NCBI GenBank assembly: GCA_027559495.1
Contig: JAMXSV010000017.1
Coordinates: 1,302,001 to 1,366,000 of the forward strand
Direction: 5' to 3'
Source: Aurifilum marmelostoma
Taxonomy: Eukaryota; Ascomycota; Sordariomycetes; Diaporthales; Cryphonectriaceae
Length of the DNA: 64,000 bases
The first letter of the stretch is position 1. Each line of letters opens with the position of its first letter. Position numbers and translations under genes: made by a program. Below the pieces are notes generated by a model. The model did no database searches and had not been told where the DNA came from. It worked only from the letters and a program-made list of their open reading frames with translations. Of this stretch, positions 1 through 9,565 are shown piece after piece.

Positions 1-2008
1 CAGATCAAGAAGAAGATACCTCCCAGGATAGTCCAGAACGCTGTCGGAATTGCGATTTTCTCTTGTATGAGATCCGGCCTGTGGAAGAGCGGGAGTGGTG
101 GCAGTGGTATCCTGATTGCCAGGAAGTCGGACGGAAGATGGAGTCCGCCCTCGGGCCTCCTCCTGCACACGGCTGCCCTCGGCTTCGTCATCGGCGTCGA
201 TGTTTACGACTGCGTCCTGGTCATTAATACCATGTCAGACCTGGAAACCTTCACCCGTTCGAGTACGACTCTAGGGGCTGATGTCGAGCTGGCCGTCGGA
301 CCTGTCATGGCAGCCAGCCACCTCGAGAACGATGCCCAGAGCTGGGACGCAGGACATATGGTCCTGACCTACGTCAAGGCCAAAGGCGAGCACCGGGCTG
401 TGAACATCGACGGCTCGCTGGTCACAGAGCGCGTCTCCGAAAACCATCGGTTCTACGGGCGGACCGCCTCGGTTATTGATATTCTTGCCGGACACGTACC
501 ACACAATGATTCTGCCGAGTTGAAGACACTATACGAAGTGATCAAGTCGGCGGAGGGCAGGGTAGATTTTGACGCCCCAATGCTAGAGAGGCTCGCGTTA
601 CAGCCAGCTCCAGGCGACGCACTCATAGAAAACCCGACGGCGGCATCATCACCTCTGTCGCCAGGACTGCCTTTGTTTGGTGTGCCAGATTCCGAGGACC
701 CGGATCCGTTTGGTGTCAAGGCACTTGAGATGGCAGGACTCGAGATTAGGGAGGCTGGCTCCAGACTAAGGCCTTCCAGCAGTCACTTCGAATACAACCC
801 GAGCCCGACGAGCCCGTTGTTTGGCCAGTTCAATCAGCAGCGGCAGAGCACGGATACCTTTGTGACCCAGAGCAACAGCAACAGAGCTAGCTACATGTCC
901 AGCAGGTCGAACAGGACCACCTTCAGCCGCATGACGGATGCCTTTACCCAGACAACAGTCGACACCCGCGGGACGACGCCGACCTCCGACGACGGCCGCG
1001 ACCAGACCTCTGTCGAGAAGCTGCCCGTCGTATTCGAGCCAGAGGAGGTCGACTATACCAAGGTGGACGACAGTGCTATCAAGCGCTGGAGCCAAGACCA
1101 GCACACAACTGTCGCACCCATCAGCGCCGACCAGGGAGCGCAGACTATCCGTATTGATAGAATCGAGACCGTCGAGGAGGTTCCAGAAATGACCGAGGAC
1201 GCCACCGCCGAGACTGTCAGCAAAGAACTCATCGGCAACCTCGTCGACGAGCGGGATGAGGATGCGGATGACGAGGAGGATGATTCTGAAGGCGACATCG
1301 GCCTCGACACAATGGATGAGGGCGAGGAAGAAGACGTCCGTGGTGACTATGACGACGAAGACGACGAAGAAGAGGAGGAGGAGGAGGAGGAGCCGGTTGT
1401 CTATGAGGTCTATGAGGCTAAGGCGATCCAGCCAGCTCGGACCGCCATCATGCCGTCCAAGGTCACACAGATCACCCACGCCAAGGGAGCCCTTGTCAAC
1501 ATCCCGAAGCGTATTGCGCCGCCAGTCCCCCCCGAGGAGCCCCGCCCGGTCCAGCAGGAGCGACTTCGGCGATATCCCGGCTAAGAGTCCTCTTCGAGAC
1601 TCGTTCCAGTCATTCCAGTCAACACGATCAGGCTCCAGCGCGGAAGTGATGAGCATGGACGGGATCGTCAGCTCCTCCAAAACGGCAGTCACAGCACACG
1701 TAACACCAGCAAGCCCGCTGGGACTCGAGGAGGCGGCGGAAACACCAGCGTCAGACAAGCCTCTTTCCAGAGACGGTCAGCCAGACGCATCCATCTTCGA
1801 CAGGGTCATCAATAACCGCCTGAGCATGGATGACATCCCGAAGACGCCGTCTACGATGCAGACTTCGGGGCAGACATCCTCGGGGGACGAGCGAGAGCCA
1901 CACACACCAAAGCCCGAGGACGAGATTGTTGCAGCCGAGGAAGACACTCTCACCGAAAAGCTCTCTCACGATGAGGCCCGAGGAAGCCTCATTGTGGAAT
2001 CTAACTGA
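1..2008 (+). CDS. SYLF-domain (Ysc84/DUF500) protein, 5'-partial, with internal frameshift
   Basis: Frame 1 is open from the first base, so the gene starts before the window. The first ~165 visible residues are the SYLF/Ysc84 lipid- and actin-binding domain: IPPRIVQNA, AIFSCMRSGLW, GSGGSGILIAR, SPPSGLLLHTAALG and GVDVYDCVLVIN are all typical. A long disordered tail follows, with a strongly acidic stretch around nt 1240-1400 (runs of Glu/Asp). Frame 1 stops at 1582-1584 just after a run of seven C at 1527-1533. Removing one C joins it without a gap to frame 2 (PPRSPARSSRSDFGDIP...), which ends at 2006-2008, giving about 668 visible residues. Family members act at membrane/actin sites in endocytosis; here there is no SH3 domain in the visible part. 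Domain call is firm; the exact role is inferred. Confidence 0.88.
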
Positions 2009-2752
2009 TCGAGGGGGATTGTGTATTTGAGATGAACTTGGCGCCGGATTGGCTTTCTCTACGGTTAGAGGCATTTTGTTTGGGATGGCTGCAATCCATG
2101 GTCGTCAGCACCGGTGTCTAATGCTGGCGTTGGCGTTTTTGTGATGGTCGGCCACTTTTTACCACGGAGTACCCCTTCAAAAAGGAAAGAACATTGGCAT
2201 GGGCTTCTCGGGTGATGGAACAGACGGTAGAGGGCAGCGATTATGTGTAATGTTTTATGTCTTTGCATCGATATAGGGCATTACTCCCTTTTTTGTTTAT
2301 TTTTGGTAGCCGGCTATTATACCCAACAACCTTTCCACCTTACTTTGTTTGAAGAACAAATATATAGTGCAGGTCCCAGTCAGTCATGAGTGGTCTTTGG
2401 ATTGATGGAAACCAAGTATGATTCGACCCGATGAAATCATCAGGAGACCTTGAACCCAGACCGTCGTAAGCGTTATGAAGAATTGGGTAGACGGCGACCT
2501 GGTGGAGACACAGAACAGGGACCACGGGAAGTCGAAGTCAAGACTCAACCTCGAGGGTCCGGGTTAGGGTTAGGGCTACGTCAGCTCGAGCTAGCTCTTC
2601 ATCCCGCCTCCAAAATTCCCCAACCAGAATCGCGACGCGGTTTCGCATACAAGAAAGCGACTTCGAGATTCCCCAGTACTCACGAACCTCCTCGTCCACC
2701 ACCACCATCATCACCACCAACAGGCATCCAATTACACACCCACGCGCACACG
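2009..2752. other. Intergenic: SYLF gene 3' end and arp9 upstream region
   Basis: No gene is supported here. The stretch holds the 3' flank of the SYLF gene and the promoter/leader of arp9. The notable element is a TTAGGG-type telobox at 2561-2575. The last ~60 bases before the arp9 start are rich in CCACCA/CATCA units. In-frame ATGs upstream of 2753 give poorly structured sequence and were not used. Confidence 0.6.
2561..2575 (+). promoter_or_regulatory. Telobox (two and a half TTAGGG units) upstream of arp9
   Basis: The sequence GGGTTAGGGTTAGGG lies 178 nt before the arp9 start codon. It equals the fungal telomere repeat. In fungi such interstitial teloboxes in promoters are bound by Myb/telobox factors of the Tbf1/Rap1 type. 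Its function here is inferred; only the sequence is seen. Confidence 0.5.
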
Positions 2753-5119
2753 ATGTCGTCCTCGACGAAATGGAGGGAGGAGCAGGTCCTCGTGATCTGC
2801 CCCGGGTCCTCCACCACTATGGCCCAGCTGGGCTGCAGCGAGCTCACGCCGCCGTCGCAGCGGTTCCCGACGCGCATGTTCAAGGACGAGGAGACAGGGG
2901 AGTGGAGGCCATACCATACGTACAAGAGGAAGAAAAGGGTGATGGCTATGACAGCAATTGCGGGCGGCGAAGAAGACGGGGCTGCTGTCGCCGCGAATGG
3001 CGACGCCAAGAAGGAGGAAGGGGTTGAGGAGGACGAGGGAGAGTATGAGTATGAGATTGTCGAGGATCCTGATTCTGCCGAGGGCGCGACCTACCCTATA
3101 AGAGGTATGTTTTCGTCCTGCACATGGGGCAACGCGCGGGCTAACACAACACAATAAAGGCGGATGCATAGTCCACATGGACGCCTTCCTGGCCTTCATC
3201 GACCACGTCCACAGCATGCTTACGACCACCTACCACAACACCCCCATCGTCCTCATGGCGTCGCCTCAATGGACCCGGCCCCACTGTGAGGCCATCGCAA
3301 GGTACATTTTCGAAAAGACGCGGACCCCGGCGCTCTGCCTGATTCACTCGGGTGTGGCGACGCAGTACGGCCTGCGGTGGCCCAATATGACGGTGGTCGA
3401 CATTGGGTACGAAAAGGTCGACGTCACGTGCTTGCACGAGAACCGGGTCGTCAGCCACAGGGACGTGCTTGACGCCGCCAACGAGGGGGCCATCTCGGGC
3501 GGAGAGGTGTTTACGAGGAGGCTGCTGGAGCTGCTGAGGCAGAATGAGGCAGAGTTTACACACGACATGGCCGAGCAGCTTAAGAAGAGCCAGATCTGCG
3601 AGGTGCTGCCTTACGCGGCGGACCTGCCTGAGCTGATGGACCTGCCGACCGCGTCCCCAACGCAGGCGGGCGTGCCACCGTCGTCGGGGTCTGCGCCTGC
3701 GTCTGCGCCTGCGCCACCCGCGCCGGCGGCTGCTGCGTCGGGTACGACGGTGGGCGATGCGCCCACGACGGTGGACGGCGAGGACGGCGAGGACAAGAAC
3801 GGCGATAACGATGGTGTTCTGGACATTGCAAATATCGTCACGAGCGGTCAGACCAAGGAATTCCTGGCGAGGAAGGAGAAGGAGAAGGCGGAGAAGGCAA
3901 AGGCCAGCAAGAAGGGCAAGGGCGCCGAGGCTGCCGACACGAACAAGCCAGCACGGCTGCCAAACTCCAAGAGGCTGAGAAACACATTCCACTACGAGGA
4001 AATTATCCAGGAGGAGCCATCTGTGCCTGCGCCCAAGGCCAATGGCACTTCGAAGGAGGAAAATGAGCAGCAGCAGCAGCAGCAGCAGCAACGAGAGGAA
4101 AGCGCCGCCGCCGCCGCCGCCGCCGCCGCCAATGCCGCCGATGCCGAGCCTGCTACCGCCGAGGAGCCGAAGCCAGACACACCAGCACCCACAGGTGAGG
4201 AGAAGCCAAAGGAGCCGGAATCCAATAACGAGGCTGTCAAATTCGACAACTTCCTGCCACCTCCAGAGGCAACGCCCGCGCCCGCGGCCTCGTCAGAACC
4301 AGTGGCGAGGCGCGTCCGTCGCGACATTGAGGTTGGCTTGGAACGTTTCACCTTTGCAGATCGCAAGGAGATCGACCGCATCGCCGCCGCCATCTATGAA
4401 GCCGTGCAGAATATCGGCGATATGTATATGCGGCCCTCATGCTGGGACAACCTTGTATTTGTGGGCAACGGCAGCCGCATCCGCGGGCTGAAGGACAATA
4501 TCGTGCAGACTCTGAACGCGCGATACCTAATCTCGCCAAGCAGCGCAACCATGTTCACGTCGGAGCTGCCATCCAACATGGCGACGCCCTCGGGCACGGG
4601 AAGCCAGACGCCAACGGGAAGCTTCTCAGGCCCACCGCACACGATGCCGGTGGGCGCAGGCCCATCATCAGGCGTCAATCCACTACTCCAGGCCGCGACC
4701 ACGGCGTCGCTGCAGCAGGCAGCCCAACAGCACCCAGGGATGATGACACCAGGCGGCGCGCCGGGATCGCAGACGGGCGAGCCGATACCGTCACACCACT
4801 TCCACAGCCAGACGCCGACGTCCATCAGGATCGCGCAGACGCCGACGTACCTGGCTGAGTGGACCAAACACGGGTTTGAGGAGGCCATGTTCCTGGGGTC
4901 GCTGGTCGCCGCGAGGCTGGCGTTCTGTGTGCACAACATCGATGCCCATGGCCTGGAGGCGCAGAGGTTGATGAGTTTGAACCGGGTCGATTACAAGTAA
5001 GTTGTTTTGCCGCCTCATCATCCATGCCCTGCCTGGAATCGATGACTAATATTTGCCTTTGCACGTTTCTCAGCGAGCTTGGTCCCAAGGGCATCCGAAC
5101 GCATTCGATGCTGGGTTAG
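2753..5119 (+). CDS. arp9: Actin-related protein Arp9, chromatin-remodelling complex subunit
   Basis: Three exons: 2753-3104, 3160-4996 and 5074-5119, with introns 3105-3159 and 4997-5073 (branch site CTAAT), giving 744 aa. The start MSSSTKWREEQVLVICPGS leads into the actin fold; exon 2 begins GGCIVHMDAFLAFIDHVHSM and continues through ASPQWTRPHCEAIARYIFE, HSGVATQYGLRWPNMTVVDIG and, after a long insertion, WDNLVFVGNGSRIRG (about residue 545), the actin phosphate/adenine loop region. Residues about 270-500 are low complexity: Ala/Pro-rich, Lys/Glu-rich, eight Gln at 4067-4090 and nine Ala at 4103-4131. Yeast Arp9 is about 467 aa, so the extra length is this insertion plus a Gly/Pro/Thr-rich loop at 4560-4800. 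Arp9 works with Arp7 in SWI/SNF and RSC in the nucleus. It appears intact. Confidence 0.88.
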
Positions 5120-5860
5120 GGGGCCCAGAACGAAACGGATGGTTGTTGGTGAACAGGAAGAGGGGGTTCAAAAAGTTTGATGGTTGATGTGCGGCCGGAG
5201 TTTTATCAACGTCCTCGGTATACCATTCCCAGGGTTTGGAGCAGGAGTTCAGGCGGAGGGACGTGATTGTTCTGTTTGATTTGCTTCCCTGTTTTCTCTC
5301 TCTCTTCTGGGACAGGCTCGTTTGTGAGAGGACCGCTGCATGTGCTTACAGCACATGCTCTCTTTGTGAAGGTGGCAGTATCGGGGGGAAGGGGGGGGGG
5401 TGTTAGAATCAAGGTAGTTCCTTCATGAAGGGGTGCCCCATGTACTACAACCAATGAGCTTCACTAGTTGAAGCACAACATAATGCTGAAAATGAGAGCG
5501 AGCTATTGTATGGTTGCTATTCAATGTTGATGTGATGTTTGCTTGTGTATGCCTTTCTCTTTCTGGGCTTGTGAGTCAATGAGACTATGGGGGGTTTGCC
5601 GGTATTCGGGGCTGGACCAGCTTAGCAGTGGGGAAGATTAGGATAACTGCTAGACACGTGAAGAGTCATCAGTTAAAGCCCACGAGAGCGTCATGATATC
5701 TCTTCTAGTCATCTCTCTGCCCCCTTCTCTCTTTCTCTATCTCTCTCCCTCTCTCTCGCGTTTTTTTTTCTTCTTCTGTCTTTTTTCCTTTGTCTCTCTT
5801 TAATCATTGTCAAGAATCCAATCTTTCAAGTCCAACCTGAGAAAATAAAAACTCGTCGCG
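5120..5860. other. Intergenic: arp9 3' flank and ridA-like leader
   Basis: No gene seen. There is a run of ten G at 5391-5400 and a pyrimidine-rich tract (CTTTCTC, TCTCTCCC, poly-T) at 5700-5800 just upstream of the RidA-like start, typical of fungal core promoters. Confidence 0.6.
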
Positions 5861-6475
5861 ATGTCGTCGTCCCTCAGCACCAACTCCTCTCGGACACTGA
5901 TCAGTTCGGGCAGTACCTTTGAGCAGCAGATAGGGTATTCCAGGGCAGTTGTTGACGGGGATTTCGTCTTCGTCTCGGGATGCACAGGGTAAGTAAACAA
6001 AATGGTGCAATCCACACTAAAATAGAAGAGAGGGGTGGGGGGGGGGTATTTTTCATCCATCATCACCGAACCAAGCCACACCACCCTCGATCTACCTGAC
6101 TAACCGAGACCGGGGACATACAAATACTTACCAAAAAATTATAGCTACGACTACAAAACCCAGAGCATCTCGGACGACGTGGCCGAGCAAACAGAGCAGT
6201 GCATGCGCAACATAGCCTCGGCGCTCGAGGAGGCCGGGGCCAGCATGAGCGACGTCGTGCGGGTGCGGTACATCCTCCCGGACCGCGCGGACTTCCCAAA
6301 GACGTGGGGCGTCTTGGGGCGGTGGCTTGGGGAGGTGCGGCCGGCGGCGACGATGATGGTGGCGGGGCTGATTGAGGAGTTTATGCGGATCGAGATTGAG
6401 GTCACGGCGGTGAAGAGGAAGAAGGAGGGGGGGGGGGAGGAGGGCGGGAGATGCAGGCTTGACAGCTGCATGTGA
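5861..6475 (+). CDS. RidA/YjgF/UK114-family protein, subgroup lacking the catalytic Arg
   Basis: Two exons, 5861-5988 and 6145-6475 (intron 5989-6144), giving 152 aa. The join reads FVSGCTG|YDYKTQSISDD, the usual RidA fold: strand pair, then helix VAEQTEQCMRNIASALEEAG and VVRVRYILPDR. At about residue 107 the sequence is RPAATMMVAGL followed by RIEIEVTAV. Classical RidA enzymes carry PARS at this place, whose Arg binds the carboxylate of 2-aminoacrylate; here it is Ala. That pattern is typical of a separate subgroup of the YjgF family, so enamine/imine deaminase activity should not be assumed. The C-terminal tail (KKEGGGEEGG...) is encoded across eleven G at 6427-6437 and may be mis-framed; the domain itself is complete before it. 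Likely cytosolic. Confidence 0.82.
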
Positions 6476-7760
6476 GATTCATGGGGCAGGATAGCTGCAG
6501 ATGAGACGGGGGGTTTCACGTTGGCCTCTTATGTTTCTTCTTTTGCTTCTTTTCTTCCTTCCTTTAGGTTTTGGGTTGCGGTTGGGAAGGCGGGGGGGGA
6601 CAAAGGCAGTAGAGGCAAGAGTCAGGTAGTGAGTGAGTGAGTGAGTGTCACACAGCATATAGTACAATACTATGTAGTACTTAGAACCAGCCCATTCGGA
6701 CGGACTAGGTACCGCTGTGGATCAGTGGTTAGGTCGCCGATTGGAAAACACCTCTGTAGACCTGGTCCTTGTTGCTGGCGTAGTGGGGGCAGTCGCCGAA
6801 CTGCTGGGTCCAGCTGCAGTACTTACTTAGGTTTCGTCCCTGTTCGTGGAGTCCAGAAAAGAGAAAACGAGATGTGTTGCTGGTTGTTGATTCCGTGTGT
6901 GTTTTTTTTTTTCCCCTTCCCCTCCTCCGTGTCTTGCTTCCGCTACCCCTCCTCGCATCTGAGACACGGCATCTAGATGGTAGGTTACTATGATTACTTC
7001 TGGTCCCAACGGGACGGTAACGACGTTGACTACTACTGTACGTCAATGATATGAAGGAAACGAGTATCGTAGGCATTGCACCCATACATACTTTCCCCTT
7101 CATATCCTGAAAAGAAGCGAGGCAACCCAACAGGGAATCAGTGGAATAGAATACCCAACACAACCAAACAAGCGTTTGACAGCATACAAGGTCCTCCTCG
7201 GCGTCCATCAGGCCCCCCCCCCCCCCCTCTTTTCGTCTTTCCCACCCCCCACACAGCAGCAGCCGCCGGCTTTGCCTGCTGGAAAGGGCTTTAGCATGGG
7301 CCTTGTCGAAAGGGATGGTCGTCATCTTCCTCACCCACACCGCGGGACCCACGCCTCTTGAGTTCGTTGGCTTTCCAATAACCGGCGAACTCTGTTGCTC
7401 TTTCCAAAAGAGGACGACAAATAATCCATATCTTGTCGGCTGAATTTGTAATCTTTTTTTCCAAGCTGGGACCAGGTATTTAATAGAGGAAAGTGTGCCG
7501 TCCGTCTGCTGCTTGGCTCCTTTGAGTTCTTCTATCTGTTGCGTCCCCCATCTTGCAACAGCATTTTGTTTCCCGAGCGAGCCCATCTGTATATCACTGC
7601 AGCTCCTCTTTCCCTGTAAATACTTTTCCTCTTTTCTTTTTGTGTGTTGCGGGATATGAGTTGAGAGAGAAGGAGAGAAGGCTTGGGAGAAAATATCAAA
7701 ATTTCAAACCACAGAAAACAAAAGAAGAGAATAAAGAAAGAGAGAGAAGGGCCAGAAGAC
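6476..7760. other. Intergenic: ridA-like to YeeE-like gene
   Basis: No gene supported. A 285-codon minus-strand open frame (6729-7586) has no recognisable domain and is read as chance. The stretch contains fifteen C at 7213-7227, poly-T at 6903-6912, and an A/G-rich leader (AAAGAAAGAGAG...) immediately before the next start codon. Confidence 0.55.
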
Positions 7761-8979
7761 ATGGACACGATCATCACAGGCTCGGCCTTTGGGGCTAGCC
7801 TCGCCGCCTCGGGCATGTACCAGCCCGACCTGATATCCTCGCAGTTCACGCTCCAGAAATGGAACATGGTCCAGACCTTTTTGACGGCCACGGGCTGTAG
7901 TGCGTAAGTCCTACACACAAAGAACAAAACAGACACACAGAACGAGAGGAAGAGAGACGATGAGAAAAGAGAAGGACACGTCTGACGATGGTCATCTTCG
8001 TGTCTTCACACGCACCCCCCCAACTTCATGCGCCCCACACAACCCCCATCAGCCTCCCTTCTTCGACTCACCTTAAGCCCTAACAGAGTGTCTGCTCTCC
8101 GTTCATAGTCTCACCATCGAAATCCTCCGCCGCCTGGACCACCCAGTCCCACCGCCCCGGTCCTGGTCCGCAACCGGAATCACTGGATTCCCCATCGACG
8201 GCAACGTGCTGGGCGGACTGCTCCTGGGCGCAGGCATGTCTCTTTCGTCGTCCTGTCCGGGCATGGTCTTTCCGCAAGTCGCCCTGGGCATCTCATCCGC
8301 GCCTGTCATTATAGCCGGCGCCTCTGTGGGCGGCATCTGCTGGTCCGCCGTGTTGCGGCCCTGGATCGCCGCCAGAAGAAAAAACAACATCAACATCATT
8401 ACATCACAACCGCCGCCTGAGGTGAGCCTGGCGGGGGTCCTGGGCACGCGGCACACCACCGCACTCCTGGTCTATGGGGCAACCCTCGCAACCATCGTCA
8501 CCGTGGTGGCCCTGCGCATGCCCTCGGCGCCGTCACCGGTGCACCCCATCACGGGCGGTCTGGTTATTGGCGCCGCGCAGGCCGTGTCTCTGCTCCTGAG
8601 GGGCTCGCTGCTGGGTGCGTCGACATGCTACGAGCAGCTGGGCGACTGGATCGTGTGGCTGGCGCGCGGGAGAAAGCAGGCCCGGCCAGGGTCCTCAGCA
8701 GTGCTCTTTACGGCAGCCATGGCGGCAGGAGCGTGGCTGCTGGCTCGCCTGGGGCCGGGCATAGAGCTCACAGAGACAGCGACAGCGGGCTTCACGATGA
8801 CGAGCCCTGCGAGGGCGTTTGCCGGAGGGTTCCTGATGGCCGTCGGGTCGAGGATGGCTGGAGGTTGTGCTTCGGGTCATGGGATTAGTGGGATGGCGTT
8901 GATGTCCACGTCGAGCCTCGTCACAATGGCGTGTGTCTTTGCGGCGGCCATGGGCGTTTCTAGCGTGACGGGCGTCTGA
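7761..8979 (+). CDS. YeeE/YedE-family membrane transporter (thiosulfate/sulfur transporter homologue)
   Basis: Two exons, 7761-7903 and 8109-8979 (intron 7904-8108), giving 337 aa, nearly all hydrophobic membrane segments and short loops. Family hallmarks are small-residue motifs around conserved cysteines: ATGCS (Cys46), SLSSSCPGM (Cys97), GASTCYEQLG, and GSRMAGGCASGHGISG (Cys301). Bacterial TsuA/YeeE moves thiosulfate into the cell using three conserved Cys in the pore, and Cys46, Cys97 and Cys301 are plausible counterparts by context and spacing; this is inference, not an alignment. The start is the first ATG of the open frame and the first helix follows the FTLQKW amphipathic start. The family is mostly prokaryotic with scattered fungal members; the intron and codon use here look native. 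Substrate unproven. Confidence 0.85.
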
Positions 8980-9565
8980 AAATGGTCGCGAGGGGTGATG
9001 AGTCCTATTGCTGGGGAAAATTCACCCCCACCCCTTTTTTTAAAAAAAAAAAAGCAGAAAGAAAAACCTTATTTCGATAACCAAATGGGCAGAAACTTCT
9101 AATGACATGACTGATGATGAAATCAATGTTCCCTCTGTGACAGGATGACATGGGAAGGAGCCATCCTGCCGGGCCGACTCCGGCTCCGGGCGGTTGCAGA
9201 TGGGAAGGCGCCACCGGTCCCGAGGGGGGTCTCCACCCAATCCCGCATGCGCTGTGTTGCCTCGGCTCTTCATCCTCGTCCTCCACTAATCAACAGCGGG
9301 CACGACTGGTTTGTGCAGTCAGTGATGATCAATATTTACGAGGTTCTATTTGACCTTGACTTGAGATTGTGCATCAAGGCAGATAATCTTCTTCCTCCAT
9401 ATATACACATACACATACACACGCACGAGAATACATACATAGTCATTACCACATCTTGTGACAAATAAAATACCAAGACATTCATCCTCACGCCTATTTT
9501 CCATTGCTCGAGGCATTACAACCATCTTTATTCCCCCAAGAGTCACAGGGCAGGAATCAGTCGAT
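8980..9565. other. Intergenic: transporter to oxidoreductase
   Basis: No gene seen. Contains an A/T tract at 9036-9053 and an alternating ACACAT-type repeat at 9401-9422. The upstream region of the oxidoreductase carries no element that I can name. Confidence 0.55.

Noticed and set aside
766..1758. 330-codon minus-strand frame opposite the SYLF gene
   Set aside because: A mirror of the sense codon bias (Leu/Ile/Asp-rich complement of the acidic tail); no independent features.
3141..4091. 316-codon minus-strand frame opposite arp9
   Set aside because: Poly-Leu and poly-Arg complement of the arp9 repeats; shadow of a well-supported gene.
6718..6760. tRNA-like D-arm sequence (TGGATCAGTGGTTAGG)
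   Set aside because: No B box (GGTTCGA-type) at the proper distance and no matching acceptor stem.
6729..7586. 285-codon minus-strand open frame
   Set aside because: No domain, low-complexity runs (poly-Gly from the C15 tract), and it overlaps leader sequence of the transporter gene; read as chance.
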